DNA of 8,905 nt from Chloroflexia bacterium (GTDB lineage: Bacteria > Chloroflexota > Chloroflexia > QHBQ01 > JADMIH01), in NCBI GenBank assembly GCA_025927935.1, contig JAICKM010000249.1, positions 1 through 8,905 on the forward strand, written 5' to 3'. Below the pieces are notes generated by a model. The model did not search any database and was not told the origin of the DNA. It was given only the letters and a program-made list of their open reading frames with translations. Positions 1 to 5,187 of the stretch are shown one piece after another; positions within the stretch are counted from its first letter, which is position 1, and each line of letters starts with the position of its first letter. The position numbers and the translations under genes are program-made.

Positions 1-297
1 CAGGGTCACGACCTGGCGGTAGGTATTCCCGCCCGCCTCTTCGACCTTGCCCCAATCCAGGATCTTCAGCGACAGATTGCGCCGCAGCACCTTGGTTTCC
101 AGCAAGTCCTTGATCGCCGTCAGGTGATACTCGCTGTCCGAGGTGATCACGATCCGGGTTTCTTCGAGGTCGAGGTTGCTCTTGGAGTCCTTCAGATCAT
201 AGCGGGTGCGGATTTCGCGCATCGTCTGGTCGATGGCGTTGACCAGTTCCTGGCGGTCGAAATCCGACACCACGTCAAAAGAAGATGTCCCGGCCAT
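1..297 (-). CDS. yajQ: YajQ-family nucleotide-binding protein, N-terminal part (cut by window edge)
   Basis: The first 99 residues of a YajQ (DUF520) protein run off the left edge. The family is usually about 160-165 residues, so roughly 60% is present. The N-terminus ([14 protein letters not shown]) and the following stretch ([19 protein letters not shown], then LKDSKS) match the family's conserved SFD(I/V)VS...NA...EI..RYDFKGS block. Known biology: YajQ proteins are small cytoplasmic proteins with two ferredoxin-like folds. Some bind cyclic di-GMP and act with transcription factors; others have been described as nucleotide or RNA binders. Which role applies here cannot be read from the fragment. 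The start is fixed by a strong Shine-Dalgarno AAAGGAGG (304-311) six bases before the ATG. It lies 75 bp downstream of the rodZ-like gene on the same strand and may be co-transcribed with it. I see no convincing separate promoter in the gap. Confidence 0.93.
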   Translation of the reverse strand, partial: MAGTSSFDVVSDFDRQELVNAIDQTMREIRTRYDLKDSKSNLDLEETRIVITSDSEYHLTAIKDLLETKVLRRNLSLKILDWGKVEEAGGNTYRQVVTL

Positions 298-303
298 GAC
301 TGG

Positions 304-311
304 CCTCCTTT
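304..311 (-). promoter_or_regulatory. Shine-Dalgarno site of yajQ
   Basis: AAAGGAGG on the minus strand, six bases before the ATG at 297. This is the strongest ribosome-binding site in the window and fixes the yajQ start. Confidence 0.8.
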
Positions 312-372
312 CAACTACGGAGCCTGTGCGCTCCGCTTATTGGACAAGCGCGTTGCCTGGGGCCGCCGCCCG

Positions 373-1374
373 TTACTGGATGATCCGCTCGTTACCGGAG
401 GCGTCCCACTCCTTGGTCACCACCGTTTGCGACGCATCGGCGGCCAACCCTTTGTCGACTCCGTTGACGTTCACGGAGGTGATGTCGCCCCGCGCGAAGC
501 GGATGCGAATGGTGTTCTGGGCCGTCCAGGCGCGGGTGGACCCGGCGGCGAGGGTGCCGGCGAATTGAACTTTACCGTCGAGCGTGACCTGCATCCAGGC
601 GTTCTGACTGCCCACACTCACCTGCACATTCACTCCGGCGCCGACCGTCCCCACAGGCCCCGCTCCGGCGGGCGCGGCGGTCGGCGGCGCGGGCTGGCCC
701 GCGATCAGGGTGGCCGGCGGCTGGGGCGGTTGCCCGGCGCCCACCGTGGTGGTCGGTCCCGCGCCGCCCGGCGGTTGCGGGGTCGTGGCCGGCCCGGCGG
801 CGTTGCCTCCGCCCGGCGTCGGGAACGGCGTCCAGACCGGCGTGTTCTCCACCAGCACCGTGGGCAGCATGGCGATCAACTGCGTCGGCGTCAACTGGGC
901 CGACACCGTCGGCGTGGCGAGCGGCACCCGGCTGACGCCGTTGACCGCGTTGTACCCCAGGTAGACCACGATCAGTAGCACAAAGGCGACCAACCCCATC
1001 AGCCAGAAGCTGGGGGCGTAGCGCACGCGCGTGTCGATGGGCGTGGGACTGAGTGGCTCGATGCGAATGGGGTCCGGCTTGCGCGCCCGCTTGGCGGCGG
1101 GCGCCGGTTTATTCGCCGCCGCAGGCGCCTGCTTGCGCGCGGCTGTCCTGTTTCCCTCGTAGGCCGCCATGACCTCCGTTGAATTGAGGCCCAGATAAGT
1201 GCTGTAGTTGCGCAAAAACCCCCGGGTATATACATCGCCGGGCAAGGAGGCAAAGTCGTTGTCCTCGATGGCCGTCAGGTATTCGATGCGAATCCGCGTT
1301 TCCTGCGCTGCGGCTTCGAGGGGCAGCCCGCGGGCTTCGCGCGCCTGGCGTAATATCTCTCCGGGACCGGGCAT
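373..1374 (-). CDS. rodZ: RodZ-like membrane protein: HTH, one membrane helix, Pro/Thr-rich linker, DUF4115
   Basis: A 333-residue protein with RodZ architecture. Residues 5-65 form a cytoplasmic helix-turn-helix domain of the RodZ type (GEILRQAREARGLPLEAAA, then TRIRIEYLTAIE and the YTRGFLRNYSTYLGL block). A basic Pro/Ala linker (75-120) precedes one membrane helix at about 122-145 (FWLMGLVAFVLLIVVYLGY). A long Pro/Thr/Gly-rich extracytoplasmic linker (about 150-247) leads to a C-terminal DUF4115-like beta domain (about 248-320, with NAWMQVTLDGKVQFAGTL and VNVNGVDKGL). In known systems RodZ links MreB filaments to the wall-elongation machinery. No mre genes are in the window, so that partnership is inference. 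An upstream in-frame ATG (1467) would put the TATAAT promoter inside the gene. The 1374 ATG has GGAG 11 bases upstream, lies below the promoter, and gives the family's normal N-terminus. Confidence 0.88.
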   Translation of the reverse strand: MPGPGEILRQAREARGLPLEAAAQETRIRIEYLTAIEDNDFASLPGDVYTRGFLRNYSTYLGLNSTEVMAAYEGNRTAARKQAPAAANKPAPAAKRARKPDPIRIEPLSPTPIDTRVRYAPSFWLMGLVAFVLLIVVYLGYNAVNGVSRVPLATPTVSAQLTPTQLIAMLPTVLVENTPVWTPFPTPGGGNAAGPATTPQPPGGAGPTTTVGAGQPPQPPATLIAGQPAPPTAAPAGAGPVGTVGAGVNVQVSVGSQNAWMQVTLDGKVQFAGTLAAGSTRAWTAQNTIRIRFARGDITSVNVNGVDKGLAADASQTVVTKEWDASGNERIIQ

Positions 1375-1437
1375 AAGCTGTATAACTCCGTTTGCTAAAC
1401 CGCTTGCTGATTCACGGCCCATGCCGGGCCAACTGGT

Positions 1438-1467
1438 ATTATACCCGATAGCTCGGAAGCAGGGCAA
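1438..1467 (-). promoter_or_regulatory. Putative sigma-70-type promoter of the rodZ-like gene
   Basis: On the minus strand a perfect -10 hexamer TATAAT (1443-1438) lies 18 bases after TTGCCC (1467-1462; four of six match TTGACA). Transcription would begin near 1431, giving a leader of about 57 nt before the ATG at 1374. The promoter sits just downstream of the repeat-rich spacer, so rodZ need not rely on read-through from the DUF2520 gene. Confidence 0.6.
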
Positions 1468-1483
1468 GAAAGCGCGCGGCGGC

Positions 1484-1635
1484 GAGTGGTCAGTGGTCAG
1501 CTATCAGGAATCGGGGATGATGTGATCGCACCCGACCTGCGCGAACGGACTCTCCCCTTGTCACTCTGAGCGCAGCGAAGAGTCTCGTCTCCCGGCTCTA
1601 TCTTCCTGATAGCTGACGGCTGACCGCTGACGGCT
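1484..1635. repeat. MITE-like inverted repeat with heptamer arms, enclosing a 32-bp dispersed repeat
   Basis: The left arm (1484-1510) and right arm (1603-1629) are inverted copies, 23 of 27 positions matching. The innermost 14 bp are perfect (1497-1510 with 1603-1616, TCAGCTATCAGGAA). Both arms are built of 7-bp units. The left reads AGTGGTC, AGTGGTC, AGCTATC, AGGAATC (1485-1512); the right reads GATAGCT, GACGGCT, GACCGCT, GACGGCT (1608-1635). The last unit runs into the stop codon of the DUF2520 gene. The interior carries one copy of the 32-bp repeat also found at 4071. No open reading frame is supported inside, so it is a non-coding repeat rather than an insertion sequence. Confidence 0.75.
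1558..1589 (+). repeat. 32-bp dispersed repeat, copy 1
   Basis: An exact 32-bp match to 4071-4102 in the same orientation, beginning TTGTCACTCTGAG and ending AGAGTCTCGTC. Here only this single arm is present. The second copy forms half of a long palindrome. Confidence 0.9.
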
Positions 1636-2581
1636 ACACCGGCGTCTCCAGCAGCGCGCCCGCCGCACGGATGCGCTCGGCGGCGGCGGGGTCCTTCGCC
1701 AGCGCGAAGGGCAGGGTGGCCCGGCCCAGGCAGCGATAGAGTCCGGCCACATCCGGTGCGACGGCGTCCAGGTGCGTCAGGTGGCGGGCGATGGTGCCCG
1801 CGTCCCCCCGGCTGAGCGGCCCGGTCAGCGCCTGCGGCAGCCCCAGGGCGGCCAGGTTCTCCATCGTCCCGGCAAGCAGCGGCAGCAGCGCGCGCACTGC
1901 GTCCGGCCCGGCCAGGCCGCATCGCGCCAGCAGTTCGGCGCTCTGGCCCATCAGCGTGACCGCATAGTTGGAGGCCATCACGGCGGCGGCATGATACAGC
2001 GGCTTGGTATCGGGCTGCAACAGCAGGGGCCGGCCGCCCAGCAGCACGGCCATGCGCTCCAGGGTGGGCAGGAGGTTCTCATCGCCTTCCAGGCCAAAAA
2101 CAATGCCCTGCAACCGGGCCGTTGCCTGTGCGGCATCGCTTGGTCGCGCGGCGAAAGCCTGTAGTGGATGAAACGACCCCGCCGGGCTGCCCTCGGCCCG
2201 CGCGCAGTCAAGCAGGCTGCTGGGCAGCGCCCCGCTGCAATGGACGACCGCATGGCCGGGCCGCCAGCCGCGGGCCGCGCAGATCTCGGCCACCGCGCCG
2301 CCGATGGCGTCGTCGGGCACTGTCAGCAACGTCAACTGGGCGCGCGCCGGCACATCCGCCGCGCTGTCGCACACGCTGTCCGCCGGGATCCCGGCCAGTT
2401 CGGCCAGCCGTTCCGCACTGGCCCGCGACCGGCTGGCGACCGCCGTCACGCGCACACCCACCGCTGCCAGCGCCGCCGCCAGGGTCTGCCCGCCCTTGCC
2501 CGCGCCTACGAAGCCTACCGTCGGCAGGCCGGCCGGGGGCGTCTCGGCGGTCACGCTGCCGAAGTCAAATGGCTTGTTCAT
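1634..2581 (-). CDS. Rossmann-fold plus DUF2520 protein (putative NAD(P)-dependent oxidoreductase)
   Basis: A 315-residue two-domain protein. The N-terminal domain is a Rossmann fold (TVGFVGAGKGGQTLA, residues 21-35) with G26, G28 and G31 forming GxGxxG, followed by TLLTVPDDAI (84-93) and VVHCSGAL (112-119). The C-terminal DUF2520 half carries SFHPLQAF (136-143), LYHAAAVMASNY (195-206) and ALTGPLSRGD (251-260). Family knowledge: these resemble ketopantoate reductase and F420-dependent NADP reductase folds, and database labels vary. The substrate is not established, and I assign none. The ATG at 2581 starts MNKPFDF and has AAAGAGAA shortly upstream. An ATG 36 bp further upstream adds a poorly conserved tail. 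No promoter is visible between the terminator at 2664-2626 and this start, so expression probably depends on reading through that terminator. Confidence 0.88.
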   Translation of the reverse strand: MNKPFDFGSVTAETPPAGLPTVGFVGAGKGGQTLAAALAAVGVRVTAVASRSRASAERLAELAGIPADSVCDSAADVPARAQLTLLTVPDDAIGGAVAEICAARGWRPGHAVVHCSGALPSSLLDCARAEGSPAGSFHPLQAFAARPSDAAQATARLQGIVFGLEGDENLLPTLERMAVLLGGRPLLLQPDTKPLYHAAAVMASNYAVTLMGQSAELLARCGLAGPDAVRALLPLLAGTMENLAALGLPQALTGPLSRGDAGTIARHLTHLDAVAPDVAGLYRCLGRATLPFALAKDPAAAERIRAAGALLETPV

Positions 2582-2625
2582 CGCAGTTCTCTTTCCCAGG
2601 CCCGCTGCCTGCCTCATTGCACAGC

Positions 2626-2664
2626 AAAAACCCCGCCACCGCGCATCGGAGTCGCGGGCGGGGT
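2626..2664 (-). terminator. Intrinsic terminator / attenuator in the leader of the DUF2520 gene
   Basis: On the minus strand ACCCCGCC (2664-2657) pairs with GGCGGGGT (2637-2630). After a 2-nt bulge, CGCG (2656-2653) pairs with CGCG (2643-2640), leaving a 9-nt loop. Five T's follow the stem (2630-2626; the first can also pair with A2664). This is a canonical intrinsic terminator about 45 nt before the DUF2520 start and pointing into it. No gene upstream on this strand needs terminating, so conditional termination is the simplest explanation. Confidence 0.72.
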
Positions 2665-2836
2665 CGCCAGGATAGCACGCCGGGGTGGCGCCTGGACTTG
2701 TGCTTCCGGTGGGTGGGGCGCTGCGTGCCTCTGCGGGTCACGCGCGATTCCCGCCGGTACGCCAGGCGGCAAAGCGGAGCAGATGCCATCTCGGTCGCCG
2801 CCGGTGCTCCCGCACCCCGCGCGATCCCAGTGGACT
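2648..2836 (-). ncRNA. Candidate structured leader RNA (riboswitch/attenuator-like), unclassified
   Basis: This is the region from the predicted start site to the terminator, minus strand. Visible helices in order are: a closing helix P1 of 14 bp with two small bulges (2827-2814 with 2664-2648); a stem with arms GGCGGC/GCCGCC (2802-2797 with 2770-2765); a stem GCGGG/CCCGC (2754-2750 with 2737-2733); and CCAGGCGCC folding onto GGCG and CCTGG (2695-2667, with a 6-nt bulge). A local hairpin GGTGC-GGGA-GCACC (2816-2803) competes with the inner P1. The 3' strand of P1 is also the 5' strand of the terminator. If P1 forms, the terminator cannot, which would make this an ON-type switch if ligand binding stabilises P1. 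I compared it by eye with T-box, cobalamin, FMN, TPP, SAM, lysine and c-di-GMP classes and found no match. A free-standing small RNA is the alternative. Confidence 0.5.
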
Positions 2837-2842
2837 ACATCC

Positions 2843-2851
2843 ATTATACCA
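2843..2851 (-). promoter_or_regulatory. Extended -10 promoter for the leader RNA and DUF2520 gene
   Basis: The minus strand reads TGGTATAAT (2851-2843), a perfect -10 hexamer with the TGn extension. No good -35 is seen; the best is CTGCCG at about 19 bases. Extended -10 promoters often tolerate a weak -35. Transcription would start near 2836, nine bases before the closing helix of the candidate leader RNA. Confidence 0.55.
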
Positions 2852-2877
2852 CCGGTGCGTAGCCGAGCGGCAGTGGT

Positions 2878-2918
2878 CAGTAGAGATGAGGGCTATGCGG
2901 GCATAGCCCGTGCTACTG
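2878..2918. repeat. REP-like palindrome
   Basis: CAGTAG (2878-2883) and CTACTG (2913-2918) enclose a perfect 9-bp inverted repeat, GGGCTATGC / GCATAGCCC (2890-2898 and 2901-2909), separated by GG. It resembles short palindromic REP-type elements scattered between genes. There is no T-run, so a terminator role is not supported. Confidence 0.65.
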
Positions 2919-2957
2919 TCAAAACGGTGTGAGCACCGGGATGCACATCAAAGCTAC

Positions 2958-2981
2958 AAGGACGACCTCTATATCGTCCTT
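2958..2981. repeat. Short inverted repeat (8-bp arms)
   Basis: AAGGACGA (2958-2965) and TCGTCCTT (2974-2981) are perfect inverted copies with an 8-base loop. The element is directly followed by the 7-bp tandem repeat. It would form a hairpin in the hydrolase 5' leader, or could be an operator. There is no evidence for either. Confidence 0.45.
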
Positions 2982-3007
2982 ACTCAGCACTCAGCACTCA
3001 GCACTCA
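2982..3007. repeat. 7-bp tandem repeat (ACTCAGC, 3.7 copies)
   Basis: Three perfect copies of ACTCAGC are followed by a partial ACTCA. The array ends four bases before the hydrolase ribosome-binding site, so copy-number change would alter leader length but not the coding frame. Heptamer repeats of the same period occur in two other spacers in this window. Confidence 0.85.
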
Positions 3008-3011
3008 AGAA

Positions 3012-3017
3012 GAGGAG
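3012..3017 (+). promoter_or_regulatory. Shine-Dalgarno site of the alpha/beta hydrolase
   Basis: GAGGAG lies six bases before the ATG at 3024. It decides the start against an upstream in-frame start at 2910, whose added residues are encoded by repeat DNA. Confidence 0.75.
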
Positions 3018-3023
3018 TCTATA

Positions 3024-4025
3024 ATGGGACAGGACCATGAAGGTGCGGGGCGCCGCACTGTAATCGCGCCGGTCGTGGCCGTGGCGGGGACGACCGCGGC
3101 GCTGGCCGGGCTGAACCGCCTGATCGATCTCCAGGCCGGGCCGTTACCCGAACAATTGCCCGCCGATCCCCAGGAATACGAGTCGCGCTTTGGGCGCGTC
3201 ATGTACTATACGGCGGGCGACGATGCTGCGCCCCCCTTGCTGCTGATCCACGGCCACAACGCCGCAGCCTCGGCCTATGAGTTTCGCAACCAGTTCACCC
3301 GCCTGGCCGCAGACTACCACGTGTTCGCTCCCGACCTGATCGGCTATGGTCTCTCCGACCGGCCGCCCATCGAGTACACGGCGGAGACCTACATCGAACT
3401 GATCCGCGATCTCTTGCGCGAGGTCGTGCGGACGCCGGCCCTTGTCGTCGCCAGCAGCCTGAGCGGCGCCCATGCCATCCAGGTCGCGGCGGACGACCCG
3501 GAATGGATCACCCACCTGGTATTGATCGGGCCGACCGGGCTGAGCCGCCAGACGGGGCCGGACGGCGTGGGCCGGGCCGTTACGGCGCTCCTGCGCACGC
3601 CCGTAGTAGGCGAGACGTTGTTCCACGGGCTGGCCTCGCGGGCGGGAATCCGCGGCTTCCTGCGCAACCAGACTTATGCCGACCCGGCCTGCGTGGACGA
3701 CGACCTGGTGGAGATGAACTATCTGAGCGCGCACCAGCCCGGCGCGCGCTACGCCCCGGCCTCGTTTGTCGGCGGCGCGCTGGGCCACGATGTGCATGAC
3801 GCCTGGCCGCGCGTGGGCCAGCCCGCGCTGCTCGTCTGGGGCGCCGATGCCCAGATCACCCCGGTGGGCGACGCCGCGGGCTTTCTGGCCTTGAACCCCG
3901 GCACCGAACTGGAGACAATCCAGGCCGCCGGCCTCGTGCCCCATGACGAGCAGCCCGAAGAATTTGCCCGCATCGTCCTGGATTGGCTGGAGCGAACCAA
4001 AAACCTGATTCCTGGCCCGGTGTAG
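3024..4025 (+). CDS. Alpha/beta hydrolase with N-terminal hydrophobic segment
   Basis: A 333-residue alpha/beta-hydrolase-fold protein. Residues 10-30 form a basic-then-hydrophobic segment (RRTVIAPVVAVAGTTAALAG), probably a membrane anchor or uncleaved signal. The fold begins near 56. The oxyanion-hole motif is LLLIHGH (72-78), followed by FAPDLIGYGLSDRP (101-114). The nucleophile elbow reads ASSLSG (143-148), with Ser145 in the catalytic position and A/S replacing the usual G/H of GHSxGG. The acid is Asp275 (VWGADAQITP) and the base His307 (GLVPHDEQPEEF), so the triad looks complete. The substrate is unknown; esterase, lipase-like or dehalogenase-like activity cannot be told apart from sequence. 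It stands alone on the plus strand, with opposing genes on both sides. Confidence 0.9.
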   Translation: MGQDHEGAGRRTVIAPVVAVAGTTAALAGLNRLIDLQAGPLPEQLPADPQEYESRFGRVMYYTAGDDAAPPLLLIHGHNAAASAYEFRNQFTRLAADYHVFAPDLIGYGLSDRPPIEYTAETYIELIRDLLREVVRTPALVVASSLSGAHAIQVAADDPEWITHLVLIGPTGLSRQTGPDGVGRAVTALLRTPVVGETLFHGLASRAGIRGFLRNQTYADPACVDDDLVEMNYLSAHQPGARYAPASFVGGALGHDVHDAWPRVGQPALLVWGADAQITPVGDAAGFLALNPGTELETIQAAGLVPHDEQPEEFARIVLDWLERTKNLIPGPV

Positions 4026-4070
4026 TTTCTCCCAAAGCTTTTGCCACTCAGAGTGGTCTGTCGCGGGGTT

Positions 4071-4102
4071 TTGTCACTCTGAGCGCAGCGAAGAGTCTCG
4101 TC
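4071..4102 (+). repeat. 32-bp dispersed repeat, copy 2
   Basis: Identical to 1558-1589 over 32 bp, same orientation. It forms the left arm of the palindrome at 4073-4146. Confidence 0.9.
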
Positions 4103-4146
4103 GTTTGGGCTACGAAACGAAGATTCTGCGCTGCGCTCAGAATGAC
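4073..4146. repeat. 74-nt near-perfect palindrome between convergent genes
   Basis: The left arm 4073-4098 (GTCACTCTGAGCGCAGCG...) pairs with 4121-4146 (...CGCTGCGCTCAGAATGAC) over 26 positions with two mismatches and one G-T pair. CGTTT (4102-4106) then pairs with AAACG (4115-4119) nearer the tip. Such a hairpin could stop or protect both converging transcripts, but no T-run follows on either strand. The shared 32-bp arm elsewhere in the window marks it as a dispersed repeat element. Confidence 0.8.
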
Positions 4147-4180
4147 GGTTCCTGGTTGACAGCCTACTATGTGATGCCCA

Positions 4181-4197
4181 CGCCGGGAAGCCCGGCG
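4181..4197 (-). terminator. GC hairpin just after the formimidoyltransferase gene
   Basis: CGCCGGG / CCCGGCG, a 7-bp perfect stem with a 3-base loop, lies directly 3' of the stop codon (4200-4202) on the minus strand. There is no T-run, so it is a weak or factor-dependent terminator at best. Confidence 0.35.
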
Positions 4198-4199
4198 GC

Positions 4200-5108
4200 T
4201 TATTGCTGCTCGGCTTCGAGCAGGCGTAGCTCCAGCGTCTGATCGCGGCGGAAGCCGTCGAGCCGCAGGTAGAACCTGGCGGCATCGAGCAGAGCATCCA
4301 CCGGCACCAGGCCCACGATCTCGCTGCCCGCGATGATGGCACCGTGGCGCTCGGCTTCCAGGCGCACCAGTTCAAACGCGCGGTGGATAGGCGTGCGCGT
4401 GTAGTCGAGCAGGTTCATCGACACCTGCACCATCCCTTGCTCGGCCAGGTCCACGCCCATCGCCTGCACATTGACCAGCCCGCCGCTGCTTTCGCGCACG
4501 GCGCGGGCGATCTCGCGGGCGGCGTGGATGTTGCGCGTCGCCAGGTTGATGTTGAAGGCGATCAGCGGCGGGCGGGCGCCCACGGCGGTCGCGCCCGCGG
4601 TGGGATGCATCCGCGCCGGGCCGAAGTCGGGACGGCGCTCCGGCGTGCTGATGGCCGTCTTCAGCCCGGCATACTGGCCCTGGCGCACATCGGGCAGCCG
4701 GCGGCGCGCGGGCGTCGTGGCCGCGTGCGCGTAGAGGTAGACCGGCACGCCCAACTCCTCGCCGATGCGCGCGCCCACCTGCCGGGCCAGCGCCACGCAC
4801 TCGTCCATGCCGACCCCGGTGATCGGCACGAAGGGGATGACATCCATCGCGCCGATGCGCGGGTGCGCGCCTTCGTGCTCCTCCATGTTCAGCACCGTGA
4901 CTGCGGCCTGGGTCAGCCGGAACGCCGCCTCCGCCGTCGCCTGCGGCTCGCCCACAAAGGTCACCACTGAGCGGTTGTGGTCGGGGTTGGACTCGACATC
5001 CAGCAGGCGGATGCCGGGCAAATGCTCGATTGCGCCGACGATCTGGCGGATGCGGTCCGCGCGCCGGCCTTCGCTAAAGTTGGGGACACACTCAACCAGT
5101 TTCTGCAT
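4200..5108 (-). CDS. ftcD: Glutamate formimidoyltransferase (formiminotransferase domain only)
   Basis: A 302-residue protein matching the stand-alone formiminotransferase half of FTCD (EC 2.1.2.5). It transfers the formimino group from N-formimino-L-glutamate to tetrahydrofolate in histidine breakdown, in the cytoplasm. Hallmarks are the N-terminus QKLVECVPNFSEGR (2-15), DHNRSVVTFVG (43-53), and EHEGAHPRIGAMDVIPFVP (77-95) with His82 at the position of the catalytic histidine. GARPPLIAFNINLAT (177-191) and QVSMNLLDYTRTPIHRAFE (228-246) follow. The length is full for this single domain. The cyclodeaminase domain found in animal FTCD is absent and is not encoded elsewhere in the window. The ATG at 5108 has GGGAG eight bases upstream; an in-frame start at 5234 would overlap the preceding gene. 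It is the last gene of the mutase-MeaB operon. No hut genes are visible. Confidence 0.94.
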   Translation of the reverse strand: MQKLVECVPNFSEGRRADRIRQIVGAIEHLPGIRLLDVESNPDHNRSVVTFVGEPQATAEAAFRLTQAAVTVLNMEEHEGAHPRIGAMDVIPFVPITGVGMDECVALARQVGARIGEELGVPVYLYAHAATTPARRRLPDVRQGQYAGLKTAISTPERRPDFGPARMHPTAGATAVGARPPLIAFNINLATRNIHAAREIARAVRESSGGLVNVQAMGVDLAEQGMVQVSMNLLDYTRTPIHRAFELVRLEAERHGAIIAGSEIVGLVPVDALLDAARFYLRLDGFRRDQTLELRLLEAEQQ

Positions 5109-5134
5109 AGCCGTTTCTCCCACAAACACAAGAG

Positions 5135-5170
5135 CGCGTAGGGGTCCGAGAAGAGGCGGTTCTCTACGCG
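5135..5170 (-). other. Intercistronic hairpin upstream of ftcD
   Basis: CGCGTA/TACGCG (5135-5140 with 5165-5170), then GAGAA/TTCTC (5148-5152 with 5160-5164), with a 7-base one-sided bulge and a 7-base loop. It lies in the 79-nt gap before the formimidoyltransferase gene, is not followed by T's, and does not cover the ribosome-binding site. It could be an RNA-processing or stability element. Confidence 0.3.
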
Positions 5171-5187
5171 GATAAATAAGAAAGTGT

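Larger units (their letters stand above)
2582..3023. other. 442-bp divergent intergenic region
   Basis: This lies between the starts of the DUF2520 gene (minus) and the alpha/beta hydrolase (plus). Reading left to right it holds the minus-strand terminator, the structured leader and its promoter, a 41-bp palindromic repeat (2878-2918), an 8-bp-arm inverted repeat (2958-2981), and a 7-bp tandem repeat (2982-3007) abutting the hydrolase ribosome-binding site. Reading frames across it start within the promoter or lack ribosome-binding sites, and none is convincing. I see no clear plus-strand promoter for the hydrolase. Confidence 0.7.
4026..4199. other. 174-bp convergent intergenic region
   Basis: This lies between the 3' ends of the alpha/beta hydrolase (plus) and the formimidoyltransferase gene (minus). 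It holds a weak 5-bp hairpin (4044-4056), the 74-nt palindrome (4073-4146) and a GC-rich hairpin (4181-4197). There is no coding potential. Confidence 0.7.

Noticed and set aside
1375..1467. Longer N-terminus for the rodZ-like protein starting at 1467
   Set aside because: The added residues do not fit the family, the start has no ribosome-binding site, and the TATAAT promoter (1443-1438) would lie inside the gene.
1484..1635. Insertion sequence
   Set aside because: It is under 160 bp with no transposase coding potential, so only a non-autonomous repeat can be supported.
2626..2836. Assignment of the leader to T-box, cobalamin or FMN classes
   Set aside because: Fragments such as TGGCGACCCCGC, GGGAATC and ACCGGCGG recall these classes. 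The full core motifs (GGTGGnACCGCG, the B12 box, the paired RFN segments) are absent or out of order.
2614..2844. 76-codon minus-strand frame across the leader RNA
   Set aside because: Its ATG overlaps the -10 box, it has no ribosome-binding site, and the product is Pro/Arg-rich without a domain. The structured-RNA explanation fits better.
2921..2938. Minus-strand terminator (CGGTG-CTCA-CACCG followed by TTTT)
   Set aside because: It has only a 5-bp stem and four T's, and no minus-strand gene ends there. This is likely chance.
2910..3023. Upstream in-frame start for the alpha/beta hydrolase
   Set aside because: The extra residues are encoded by the inverted and tandem repeats. The ATG at 3024 has a good Shine-Dalgarno and begins an anchor-like N-terminus.
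4044..4056. Terminator for the alpha/beta hydrolase (CCACT-CAG-AGTGG)
   Set aside because: The 5-bp stem is weak and no T-run follows.
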